A DNA stretch of 38,203 bases from Ruegeria denitrificans. GTDB lineage: Bacteria; Pseudomonadota; Alphaproteobacteria; Rhodobacterales; Rhodobacteraceae. The position numbers and the translations under genes are program-made. Where the stretch lies: the NCBI RefSeq assembly GCF_001458295.1, contig NZ_CYUD01000022.1, forward strand, positions 1 through 38,203, given 5' to 3'. Shown in pieces: positions 30,687-38,203 of this stretch; the first letter of the stretch is position 1; each line of letters opens with the position of its first letter. Below the pieces are notes generated by a model, which made no database searches, was not told the origin of the DNA, and was given only the letters and a program-made list of their open reading frames with translations.

Positions 30687-32945
30687 ATGACTCGCATTCC
30701 TACCAAGCAAGAGGTCCTCGACTGGATCTCGGCGAACCCCACCCTGACCTCGAAACGCGATATCGCCAAGGCTTTTGGCATCAAGGGCGCGGATCGGATT
30801 GATCTGAAGCGTATCCTCAAAGAGCTTGAGGCCGAAGGGCATCTGGAAAAACGCAATCGCAGCTATCGTGACCCGGACCGTTTGCCGCCGGTTAGCGTGT
30901 TGCAGGTGAAAGCGCCGAACTCAGATGGCGACTTGTTCGCGCGTCCGTTGGAATGGCATGGCGAAGGGGTCGAGCCTATTGTTCTGATCGTTGCCCGCGC
31001 CAGTGACCCGGCCTTGGGCGAAGGTGACCGAATTTTGGCCCGGCTGACAGTGGTGCATGAAGAAGACCACAATTACGAGGCCCGCCTGATCCGTCGCGTT
31101 GGCACCAACCCGCGCAGGATCGTCGGGATCTTCCGCAAAGGGGCCGAAGGAGGGCGGATCGTCCCCATCGACAAGGCCGGCTCGACCGAATGGCTGGTGC
31201 TCGACGGAGCCGTTCTGGGTGCCAGGGACGGTGAGTTGGTTGAGGCTGAACAAGCCGGTCCCAAGAACCGCATGGGCTTGCCACGCGCGCGCGTCGTGGA
31301 ACGGCTGGGCGATCCCTCGGCACCCAAGGCGGTGTCGCTGATTGCGATCCACCAGCATGGTATTCCGGATGATTTCCCCGACAAGGTGATTGCTGAGGCC
31401 GACAAGGCCAAACCCGTCGGCCTGAAAGGCCGTGAAGACCTGCGGGACATGCCGCTGCTGACCATCGATCCCTCGGATGCGCGGGATCATGACGACGCCT
31501 GTTATGCGCATGCCGATGATGATCCGAAAAACCCCGGAGGCCATGTAATCTGGGTCGCCATCGCCGATGTCGCGGCCTACGTGCAGCCTGGCACTGCACT
31601 GGATCGTGAGGCGCGCAAGCGCGGCAATTCCAGCTATTTCCCGGATCGTGTGGTGCCGATGTTGCCGGATCGGCTGTCGGGCGATCTGTGTTCCCTGCAC
31701 GAAGGCGTCCCGCGCGCCTGTATCGCCGTGCGGATGCAGATCGACGCCGACGGCAACAAGATCGGCCATCGCTTTGTGCGCGGCCTGATGCGCTCGGCCG
31801 CGTCGCTGCATTATGCCGAGGTGCAGGATGCCATCGACGGCAATCCGAATGATCGCACCGGGCCTTTGTTGGAACCTGTTCTGAAACCGCTCTACGCCGC
31901 GTATGCGACCCTGAAGAAGGCCCGCGCAGAACGGCAGCCGCTGGAGCTGGACTTACCGGAACGCAAGATCGTCCTCAGCGACGCGGGCGAAGTGACCAGT
32001 GTGGCGTTCCGCGACCGGTTGGACGCGCATAAGCTGATCGAGGAGTTCATGATCCTCGCCAATGTCGCCGCTGCCGAGACCTTGATTGCCAAGCGCCGCC
32101 CGCTGCTGTTCCGCGTGCATGAAGAGCCCGCGCCGGAGAAACTGGAAAGTCTGCGGGAAACGGCACAAGCGGCCGGCCTCAACCTAGCCAAGGGGCAGGT
32201 GCTGCAGACCCGGCATCTGAATGCGCTATTGAACGCTGCCGCCGGGACCGAGGATGCAGAGTTGATCAACCTCAGCACGCTACGGTCTATGGCGCAGGCG
32301 TATTACAATGCCGAAAACTTCGGCCATTTCGGTCTGGCGCTGCGCAACTATGCGCATTTTACCTCGCCCATTCGGCGCTATGCCGACCTGATCGTGCATC
32401 GGGCGCTGATCACGGCCCATGGCTGGGGTGACGACGGGCTGACCGAGGACGAAATCGCCCGGTTGGACGAAACCGCCACCCATATATCGGACACCGAACG
32501 CCGGTCGATGATGGCCGAGCGTGATACGACCGACCGCTATCTGGCCGCCTATCTCAGTGAACGGGTGGGCAATGAATTCTCGGGTCGCATCAGCGGCATC
32601 GCCCGGTTCGGGGCTTTTGTGAAGATGGACGAGACCGGCGCGGATGGTCTGGTTCCCGTCCGGTCGCTGGGGCGCGAGTTCTTCCATTTTGACCGCGAGG
32701 CCGGAACGTTGATGGGCTCAGACACCGGGTTGATCATCGCCATTGGCCAGCGTGTCACCGTGCGTCTTGCGGCGGCGACACCAGTGACCGGCGGTCTGGA
32801 GCTGGAGTTGCTGTCTATCGACGATCAGGCACTGCCTCGTGGGCGCGGCCCGAAAGGGCGACCAACCCGGCGCAAAGCAGTCAGCACAAAGCGCAAGAAA
32901 GACAAGATCAAGCGCAAGGTTGAACGTAAACGCCGTCAAAGGTGA
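30687..32945 (+). CDS. rnr: Ribonuclease R
   Basis: RNase R is a processive 3'-5' exoribonuclease that degrades structured RNA and acts in tmRNA quality control. The 752-residue protein begins with a helix-turn-helix-like region (PTKQEVLDWISANPTLTSKRDIAKAFG) and cold-shock OB domains. The RNB catalytic domain follows with the metal aspartates in LLTIDPSDARDHDDACYA, then the RNB signatures GNSSYFPDRVVPMLP and YAHFTSPIRRYADLIVHR. Last come an S1 domain (NEFSGRISGIARFGAFVKMDE) and a lysine/arginine-rich tail. The ATG at 30687 has only a modest ribosome site. The last ten bases overlap the convergent DUF1801 gene. Confidence 0.96.
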   Translation: MTRIPTKQEVLDWISANPTLTSKRDIAKAFGIKGADRIDLKRILKELEAEGHLEKRNRSYRDPDRLPPVSVLQVKAPNSDGDLFARPLEWHGEGVEPIVLIVARASDPALGEGDRILARLTVVHEEDHNYEARLIRRVGTNPRRIVGIFRKGAEGGRIVPIDKAGSTEWLVLDGAVLGARDGELVEAEQAGPKNRMGLPRARVVERLGDPSAPKAVSLIAIHQHGIPDDFPDKVIAEADKAKPVGLKGREDLRDMPLLTIDPSDARDHDDACYAHADDDPKNPGGHVIWVAIADVAAYVQPGTALDREARKRGNSSYFPDRVVPMLPDRLSGDLCSLHEGVPRACIAVRMQIDADGNKIGHRFVRGLMRSAASLHYAEVQDAIDGNPNDRTGPLLEPVLKPLYAAYATLKKARAERQPLELDLPERKIVLSDAGEVTSVAFRDRLDAHKLIEEFMILANVAAAETLIAKRRPLLFRVHEEPAPEKLESLRETAQAAGLNLAKGQVLQTRHLNALLNAAAGTEDAELINLSTLRSMAQAYYNAENFGHFGLALRNYAHFTSPIRRYADLIVHRALITAHGWGDDGLTEDEIARLDETATHISDTERRSMMAERDTTDRYLAAYLSERVGNEFSGRISGIARFGAFVKMDETGADGLVPVRSLGREFFHFDREAGTLMGSDTGLIIAIGQRVTVRLAAATPVTGGLELELLSIDDQALPRGRGPKGRPTRRKAVSTKRKKDKIKRKVERKRRQR

Positions 32946-33322
32946 TAGGTCAGTGCCCGCGCAATCAGCCAGCCATGGCGCGTCGGGTCGATCTGCGCGG
33001 GGTCGTCAAACAACACGGCCCTGTTGCCATCTAGCCGATCCTCACCCGGAAAAGCCGAAGTGAAATCGCCCATCAGCCGGCTTTGACAATGGACGAACAG
33101 GGCAAACCGCGCGGATTTATGTGTGCCGATCCGGATCGTCGAACCTTTCGGAGCCAGATAGGCAGGCTGACCCCAGCGCAACGATTCTAGCAGAGGCTGA
33201 GCACTAGGCAGCGACGCAGCAGTGTCAAAAATCAGACCCCGCAAGGTCAGCGCTCCGGCACGAGCATCTTCTGGTAGCGCCTCAAATGCGGTGGCGACTA
33301 TTGGATCGTCAAAGGGTGTCAT
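32936..33322 (-). CDS. DUF1801 (YdhG-like) small protein
   Basis: A 128-residue protein with a helical N-terminal part and the LRWGQPAYLAPKG and FVHCQSRLMGDF segments. This resembles the DUF1801/YdhG-type fold related to frataxin-like domains. There is no signal peptide. The role is unknown. Its 3' end overlaps the rnr stop region by ten bases, and its start faces the lytic transglycosylase gene across a 111-bp shared upstream region. Confidence 0.7.
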   Translation of the reverse strand: MTPFDDPIVATAFEALPEDARAGALTLRGLIFDTAASLPSAQPLLESLRWGQPAYLAPKGSTIRIGTHKSARFALFVHCQSRLMGDFTSAFPGEDRLDGNRAVLFDDPAQIDPTRHGWLIARALTYHL

Positions 33323-33433
33323 CCCAGCAGCTTATTCTGTTTGACCGGGCGCGTCAGGTATTTTGGTCTGAGTGCTTTGTGAATCTCTCACTTTGCGCTA
33401 TCCTGAGGTTGAGCAGTAATCAGGATTTTCGGA

Positions 33434-34732
33434 ATGCGTAAGTGCGTAAGTGGCATCATAGCCGCTGCATTGTGGGCATCCATTGTGCAGGCGGAATCCC
33501 TCAACTCAGCAGATGGGTCACAGACCTTTCAGCTGGCTTCGGCTGATATAACCGTGTCGCTCCGACCGGTTGTGCGGCCTTCGTTCAAGGAGTATCGGGT
33601 GTCAACCGAAGGAAACGCGCGGTTTCAGGCGTGGCTGGGGGCGTTCCGCGAGCGCGCGGTGGGACAGGGCGTTTCCTCCGCGACGCTGGACCGGGCGCTG
33701 GCGGGCCTGACCTATGACAAGAAGATCATCGAACGGGATCGCAATCAGGCCGAGTTTTCGAAACCGATCTGGGAGTATCTGGATGCGGCTGTCTCGGACA
33801 GGCGGATCAGCAATGGCCGTGTCGGGCTGGACCGCCATAAGGCAACCTTGACTCGGATCGAGGCGCAATATGGCGTCGAGAAAGAGGTTGTAACGGCGAT
33901 CTGGGGGCTTGAGACCTCGTTCGGGACGTTCCGGGGCAGTGATCAGACTATCCGCTCGCTGGCGACACTGGCCTTTGATGCGCGGCGGGCGCAGTTCTTT
34001 GAAACCCAGTTGATTGCGGCTTTGCGGATCGTTCAGGCCGGGGATGTCAGCGCCGAAAACATGGTGGGCAGCTGGGCGGGCGCGATGGGCCATACGCAAT
34101 TCATGCCGACCTCATATCTGGATCACGCAGTGGATTTCGATGGGGACGGACGGCGCGATATCTGGTCGGACGACCCGACAGACGCGTTGGCCTCAGCTGC
34201 CGCCTATCTGGCGCGGCACGGGTGGACAAAGGGTCAGCCCTGGGGCGTTGAAGTGCGCTTGCCCGACGGGTTCGACTATGCCAGGGCCAAACGGGATTAC
34301 ACATTGCTGCCCTCGGATTGGGCCGCGCACGGAGTAGTTGGGCGCGACGGCAAGCCGGTTCCGGATCACGGACAGGCGGCCATCCTGTTGCCAGCCGGAG
34401 GGCAGGGCGTGGCGCTGATGATCTTCGACAATTTCGGCGTGATCGAGAAATACAACGGCGCCGATGCCTATGTGATCGGTATCGGCCACCTGTCCGACCG
34501 TCTGGCGGGACATGCCTCGTTTCAGCGGGATTGGCCGCGCGGCGACCGGGTGCTGAGCTTCACCGAGAAGAAGGAATTACAAACCCGCCTGACTGCGGCC
34601 GGATTTGATACGCAGGGCATAGACGGGCGCACCGGACCAAACACGACCGATGCCGTGCGCGCGTACCAGCTGGCACAAGGGCTATTACCCGACGGCTATG
34701 CCAGCCTGAACCTGTTGGAGCGTTTAAGGTGA
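33434..34732 (+). CDS. Lytic murein transglycosylase with C-terminal peptidoglycan-binding domain
   Basis: The 432-residue protein has a signal peptide (1-20, WASIVQAES) and an MltB-like catalytic domain. The active-site glutamate sits in AIWGLETSFGTFRG, and MGHTQFMPTSYLDHAVDFDGDG follows, a family hallmark. A C-terminal peptidoglycan-binding type 1 domain occupies roughly 372-432 (LQTRLTAAGFDTQGIDGRTG, then AVRAYQLAQGLLPDGY). It cleaves the glycan backbone in the periplasm, forming 1,6-anhydro-muropeptides. There is no lipobox, so it is likely soluble. It stands alone, and an atypical intergenic stretch follows. Confidence 0.9.
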   Translation: MRKCVSGIIAAALWASIVQAESLNSADGSQTFQLASADITVSLRPVVRPSFKEYRVSTEGNARFQAWLGAFRERAVGQGVSSATLDRALAGLTYDKKIIERDRNQAEFSKPIWEYLDAAVSDRRISNGRVGLDRHKATLTRIEAQYGVEKEVVTAIWGLETSFGTFRGSDQTIRSLATLAFDARRAQFFETQLIAALRIVQAGDVSAENMVGSWAGAMGHTQFMPTSYLDHAVDFDGDGRRDIWSDDPTDALASAAAYLARHGWTKGQPWGVEVRLPDGFDYARAKRDYTLLPSDWAAHGVVGRDGKPVPDHGQAAILLPAGGQGVALMIFDNFGVIEKYNGADAYVIGIGHLSDRLAGHASFQRDWPRGDRVLSFTEKKELQTRLTAAGFDTQGIDGRTGPNTTDAVRAYQLAQGLLPDGYASLNLLERLR

Positions 34733-35082
34733 CTGAAAAATGGGCCGACTGCTAGTTGCGTTAGGCCGCTATGGGAACGAAGCTACCGTTCGAAACACGA
34801 GTGTCGGCGTCGGCTTTCGTTTCCGCTAATCAGAGGCAGGTATTCGGCAAAGCGCGGTCTCACATTCACCTACAGCCCTCCGTTCACGATGAATAACCGT
34901 TTGGAGAAAGCGAGGAATTGCCGCATTCACAGCTTGACCAAATTTTCGGACTGTTGCCCCCCTAAAATTGGTGGATACCGAGCTCAGCGTAGAATATCAG
35001 CTTACTTGGACTGGTGAATCCGTTCAGGCTGGAAGTCCTGTCAATAAACCGGTCATCGACTTGCAAATAGGATCTCTAGCCC
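34733..35082. other. 350-bp region without a recognised gene
   Basis: After the transglycosylase stop the sequence is less GC-rich and has no terminator that I can pair confidently. A plus-strand frame of about 50 codons without a stop (about 34936-35096) reads FRTVAPLKLV, then VEYQLTWTGESVQAGS and PVIDLQIGSLAHEAIN. It runs into the start of the methyltransferase gene in another frame. It looks like protein but has no start codon or ribosome site, so it may be a gene remnant. No inverted-repeat ends, target duplications or transposase signature were found. Confidence 0.45.
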
Positions 35083-35844
35083 ATGAAGCGATCAATTGAG
35101 CCAGCATACACCGAAGCTGATCTCGCACTGATAGACGCGGCTTATGAGAAGTTACGCCCTTCTGACACGATCGCGGATTGGTTTACACAATACTTCCGCA
35201 ACCATAGAAAGCGGCTTGCCACTGACCTACGAATGCTCCGTGATACCGCATCCGAGGGCGATACTGTGGTTGAGTTTGGGTCGGCTCCTTGTCTTTTGAC
35301 GCATGCTGCTCAGGCGGCTGGGTTCCGAGTGATCGGTATCGATTTAGAACCGGACCGGATCACGGAAGCTGCCGGATCATTTGAGATATTAAAATGCGAT
35401 ATCGAGAAAGATACCGTGCCGCTTGACGACGGCGTCGCCGACGTCGTGTTGTTTAACGAAGTATTCGAACACCTGCGGATCGACCCCATATTCACAATGG
35501 GCGAAGTCGCTCGGGTATTAAAGCCAGGTGGGCAACTGTTTCTCTCGACGCCTAACCTGCAGAGCCTCGCAGGAATACGGAACCTGGTGTGGTCGAATCG
35601 CAGCGCCTTTGTTTGTCCCGACCCGTATTACGAATACACAAAGCTGCGAACGCTGGGCCACATGGGCCATGTGCGCGAGTACACGACACGCGATGTGACG
35701 GAGTTCCTTGAGCACTTTGATATCACAACTAAGGAAATCATTTATAGGGGAATGCGCGGGAAGCGTCGTTTGACGCGCTTGACGCAACGCCTTGTACCGC
35801 GCCTGAGGCCGTTCTTTTCAGCAGCAGCGACAAAATCTGGTTGA
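35083..35844 (+). CDS. Class I SAM-dependent methyltransferase
   Basis: A 253-residue protein with a Rossmann-type SAM fold. Motif I is VVEFGSAPCLLTHAAQAAGF followed by the acidic end VIGIDLEPDRI, then CDIEKDTVPLDDG. LFNEVFEHL and ARVLKPGGQLFLSTPN are the usual motif II/post-II segments. The glycine loop is unusual (EFGSAPC instead of ExGxGxG), so the SAM site is slightly divergent. The substrate is unknown. ATG follows agga. Composition is more AT-rich than the core genes around it, and both flanks are poorly explained, which suggests acquisition. C-terminal residues are basic (MRGKRRLTRLTQRLVPRLR), perhaps for membrane or nucleic acid contact. Confidence 0.8.
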   Translation: MKRSIEPAYTEADLALIDAAYEKLRPSDTIADWFTQYFRNHRKRLATDLRMLRDTASEGDTVVEFGSAPCLLTHAAQAAGFRVIGIDLEPDRITEAAGSFEILKCDIEKDTVPLDDGVADVVLFNEVFEHLRIDPIFTMGEVARVLKPGGQLFLSTPNLQSLAGIRNLVWSNRSAFVCPDPYYEYTKLRTLGHMGHVREYTTRDVTEFLEHFDITTKEIIYRGMRGKRRLTRLTQRLVPRLRPFFSAAATKSG

Positions 35845-35994
35845 TGTTGAGTGTTTCTTCCAAGCACATTCTGGTCGGGGTGCTCACCTGGTTGGAATTT
35901 CCAGGCCGCGCTTCGAGAACAAAAATGCATAGGGCTTGGTCGTTGTAGCATCGACCTCTTTAGGCTCAAAGGGGACCACCGCGATGAAGAATAC

Positions 35995-37275
35995 TCAATA
36001 GAACGAGGGGCGACTTTTGCGAGCTGCCCTTAGCGTTCCCTGGTGTCTCTTTCTGTCGGCCGACGCCGCCACTTTCCTTAACCTCTGCGCGATGATCTCG
36101 GCATGTGCCTCATCCAGCAACTTGTAAATCCGCACGAACATCTCGTCGATGTCCGCAGGGGTCAGGACCAGCGGGAGTGAGATGATCATCCGGTTGCCCA
36201 CATGGCGCATGATCAGGTTGTTGGCAAAGCAGCGGTCGCGGCAGATATAGCCGACTGTGCCGGGTTTGGACGCGAATTGGGCGCGGCTGGCCTTGTCCGG
36301 GGTCCGCGCGATGGCTGCCATCATGCCGACGATCTTGGCCTCACCCACCAGCGGGTGATCGGCCAGCGCTTCCCATTTCTCTTTCAATTAGGGCGCGGCC
36401 ACATCGCGGACGTGTTTGACAATCTTTTCCTATTCAAGGATGCGCAGGTTTTCCAGCGCCACAGTCGCCGCGAATGGGTGGCCAGAATAGGTATAGCCAT
36501 GGTTGAATTCGGTACTGCCGATGACCCTGGCGATCTCATCACTGACGATGGCCCCCCCGACGGGCGCATAGCCCGAGCTGAGTCCCTTGGCGATGGTCAT
36601 GATTTCCGGCCGAATGCGCACGGTCTCCGAGCCGAACCAGTTGCCAGTGCGACCGAACCCGCAAATGACCTCATCCGCGATCAGCAGGATATCGTATTTG
36701 TCACAGATGCGCTGAACCGCGGGCCAGTAGCTGTCGGGTGCCACGATTACGCCGCCCGCCCCCTGCACGGGTTCGGCGATAAAGGCGGTGACGCGGTCTT
36801 TCGCCCAGCTCCAGAATGGCTTCCTCCAGCTCGCGCGCGCGAGCAAAGCCGAAATCCTCAGAGTTCATGGTGCTGCCCTCGGACCACCAGCTCGGCTGGT
36901 TGATGTGGTGGATGTTCGGGATCGGAATGCCGCGCTGCGCGTGCATCCCAGCCATTCCACCCAAAGACGCGGACCCCACAGACGAGCCGTGATAGGCGTT
37001 GTGACCGCTGATGATGATGTTTTTGTTGGGCTGACCCTTCTCTGCCCACTAAGTGCGCACTAGGCGGATGTTGGTGTCGTTTGCCTCGGACCCGGCACCG
37101 GCGTAGAACATATGTTTCAGATCGCCCTGTGCTAGCTCGGCAATCTTGGCAGCCAACGCAATAGCGGGTACATGGGTCGTCTTGAAGAAGGTGTTGTAAT
37201 ACGGCGGCTCACGCATCTGGCGGGCGGCGACCTCAGCCAGTTCATCGCGGCCACAGCCGATATTGACGCACGCCC
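35995..37275 (-). pseudogene. Decayed class III aminotransferase (omega-amino acid/polyamine:pyruvate type)
   Basis: Conceptual translation leftward from 37275 gives about 420 codons of a pyridoxal-phosphate transaminase family that normally has about 460. The remaining pieces include CVNIGCGRDELAEVAARQM, YAGAGSEANDTNIRLVR, SVGSASLGGMAGMHAQ, FIAEPVQGAGGV and LLIADEVICGFGRTGNWFGSE. Next come TIAKGLSSGYAPVGG (PLP lysine) and YTYSGHPFAATVALEN, then ALADHPLVGEAKIVGMM. Four lesions break it: a TAG at 37049-37051, a frameshift near 36800-36810, a TAG at 36430-36432 and a TAA at 36388-36390. The N-terminal end is missing, and homology starts right at the regulator gene's stop codon. No functional enzyme can be made from it. 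Confidence 0.88.
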
Positions 37276-37959
37276 CTAACTGTCGATCAGGGCATCCGCC
37301 ATCAGTTCCATCCCCTGTTCGATGTCCTGAGCGGTTGCTTTTGCTGCCATTTGAGCATCTTTTGCGCGTAGGGCGACGATGATGTCTTTGTGCCGGTCCG
37401 GTAGGCTTTGCGTGCCAAAACGGCCGCAAACCACACGCAGAGACGGCCCGAATCTCAGCCACAGTCGTTCGGTCAGATCGCGCAGAATCGGGGCGTCGGC
37501 GAAGGAATAAAGCGTTTCGTGGAACGTGTGGTTCAGATTCAGGTATCCGCTGACATCCCCATCTGCGATTGTGCGATCCAGCCGTTGATCGATGCGTTCC
37601 AAATTGTCGACATCCGCGCTGCTCATATTCCCGGTCGCGCGTTTTGAGAGCTCTGATTCTATTGATATTCTAGCGAAAATCATCTGTTCGACATCACGGG
37701 CGGAAAACAAAGGCACACTGACCCTACGGTTGCCCTGAAACACTAGTGCCCCATCTGAGATCAGGCGGCGGATGGCCTCGCGCACGGGAGTCATGCCCAC
37801 CCCGAGCGAATCAGTCAGACCCTGTATCGTGACGGGCTGTCCGGGCACCAGTTCACCGAACATGATCTGTGCTTTGAGGGTTTGATAGACCTGTTCATGC
37901 GCGGGTTGTTTTGCAGCCTTTGCTTTTGTGTCGAATGCCTTATTTTTGATCAAATCCAA
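37276..37959 (-). CDS. GntR-family (FadR/FCD) transcriptional regulator
   Basis: About 227 residues. The winged helix (about 15-85) includes QVYQTLKAQIMFGELVPGQ and the recognition segment LGVGMTPVREAIRRLISDG. The C-terminal FCD ligand domain has the family's FHETLYSFAD block with a histidine, and later DRHKDIIVALRAKD. No ATG is available at the usual N-terminus. A TTG at 37957-37959, seven bases after gggg, best matches the expected start; another TTG at 37953 or a far-upstream ATG at 38133 is possible. The latter would overlap the divergent transporter gene. Its position between an aminotransferase and a polyamine-binding protein suggests it regulates that cassette; the ligand is unknown. 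Confidence 0.82.
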   Translation of the reverse strand: MDLIKNKAFDTKAKAAKQPAHEQVYQTLKAQIMFGELVPGQPVTIQGLTDSLGVGMTPVREAIRRLISDGALVFQGNRRVSVPLFSARDVEQMIFARISIESELSKRATGNMSSADVDNLERIDQRLDRTIADGDVSGYLNLNHTFHETLYSFADAPILRDLTERLWLRFGPSLRVVCGRFGTQSLPDRHKDIIVALRAKDAQMAAKATAQDIEQGMELMADALIDS

Positions 37960-38078
37960 TTGGTTTACCCCATTTCCAATGATGATGTCTTGCCAGATTT
38001 CAGACCTTCTGGAACCATACGCGGGATCGGGAAAAATGCAAAACTTGATCAAATCCGAAAAAACGGGATTATACCCGT
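37946..38078. promoter_or_regulatory. Divergent control region with duplicated GntR operator candidates and a promoter
   Basis: The 12-bp word ttgatcaaatcc occurs twice in direct orientation, at 37946-37957 and 38045-38056; its centre ttgatcaa is palindromic. The second copy supplies a -35 (ttgatc, 38045-38050) for a -10 ttatac (38069-38074), 18 bp apart. That -10 lies inside a further palindrome, acggg-attata-cccgt (38063-38078). The first copy overlaps the presumed regulator start. Together they fit an autoregulated GntR switch; binding is inferred. Confidence 0.55.
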
Positions 38079-38098
38079 ACACTTTCAGGGAGAAAAAA

Positions 38099-38203
38099 AT
38101 GTCACTCAAAACGCTGACGATGACGGCGATCATCGCATTGGGGAGTTCGGCGGCTTTTGCCGAAGAGGTGCGTGTATACAACTGGTCTGACTATATTGAC
38201 GAG
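38099..38203 (+). CDS. Polyamine ABC transporter substrate-binding protein, N-terminal part
   Basis: The gene runs off the right edge, leaving 35 codons. A signal peptide (MSLKTLTMTAIIALG, cleavage after SSAAFA at about residue 21-22) precedes EEVRVYNWSDYIDE. That is the highly characteristic start of PotF/SpuD-type putrescine/spermidine-binding periplasmic proteins. A ribosome site caggga lies just before the ATG. The position fits uptake of putrescine by an ABC transporter whose other genes would lie to the right, beside the GntR regulator. Substrate is inferred from only a short N-terminal part. Confidence 0.78.
   Translation, partial: MSLKTLTMTAIIALGSSAAFAEEVRVYNWSDYIDE

Noticed and set aside
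34920..35000. Insertion-sequence end (tgttgcccccctaaaa)
   Set aside because: No matching inverted end, no target duplication and no transposase motif could be found, so I do not call a mobile element.
1..38203. tRNA, rRNA, CRISPR array, replication origin or integrase
   Set aside because: None seen in the intergenic regions on either strand; gaps are short and explained by promoters, hairpins or unassigned sequence.

Overview
The window is about 60% GC, tightly packed and has no rRNA or tRNA. Gene content points to a marine alphaproteobacterium of the Roseobacter group (Rhodobacteraceae, Ruegeria-like). The cues are an alphaproteobacterial-type SerC behind a serC-type leader hairpin, a Rhizobium-type asparaginase II, an IalB-family exported protein, a lone malonyl-CoA synthetase and a perfect FnrL-type box. 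Species assignment is inference from protein character only.

Layout. 1-209: the 3' end of gcvP and its terminator. 210-3276: leader RNA, serC, serA and a terminator (serine biosynthesis). 3336-5577: a metallophosphatase convergent with matB. 5660-13025: a complete histidine-utilisation locus. hutF-hutC run leftward and hutI-hutH-hutG-hutU run rightward from one shared control region. The genes encode the five-step route (histidine, urocanate, imidazolonepropionate, formiminoglutamate, formylglutamate, glutamate + formate). 13096-13977: serB, completing the serine pathway. 14021-14848: an AT-richer sulfotransferase, probably acquired. 15032-16125: an ArsR / AHSA1 / YCII-like operon with an operator touching the first gene. 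16131-17129: asparaginase II. 17308-18675: an envelope group (IalB-like protein, a 55-residue lipoprotein behind an FnrL box, an LprI-like protein). 18755-20802: rlmN and an exported cytochrome P460-like protein. 20803-22061: a cbpA-cbpM cochaperone pair with a heat-shock-like promoter. 22210-25534: a small four-helix membrane protein, a cystathionine lyase-like enzyme, a LOG-family protein and a threonine/serine dehydratase. 25643-30060: dapD and dapE (lysine/peptidoglycan precursor synthesis). Between them lie an exported Asp/Gly repeat protein, a small conserved-looking protein and a glutamate-receptor-channel-like protein. 30064-34732: a DUF2064 protein, rnr, a DUF1801 protein and a lytic transglycosylase. 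34733-35994: a poorly explained stretch around an AT-richer methyltransferase. 35995-38203: a decayed class III aminotransferase, a GntR/FCD regulator and the start of a polyamine-binding protein gene.

Most of the window is core metabolism of nitrogen, one-carbon units and amino acids: gcv, ser, hut, dap, asparaginase and deaminating PLP enzymes. The parts most worth a second look are the GluR0-like receptor channel with a non-canonical pore filter, the 27-bp-repeat acidic exported protein, the FnrL-controlled mini-lipoprotein, and the eroding polyamine cassette at the right end with its paired operator-like repeats.
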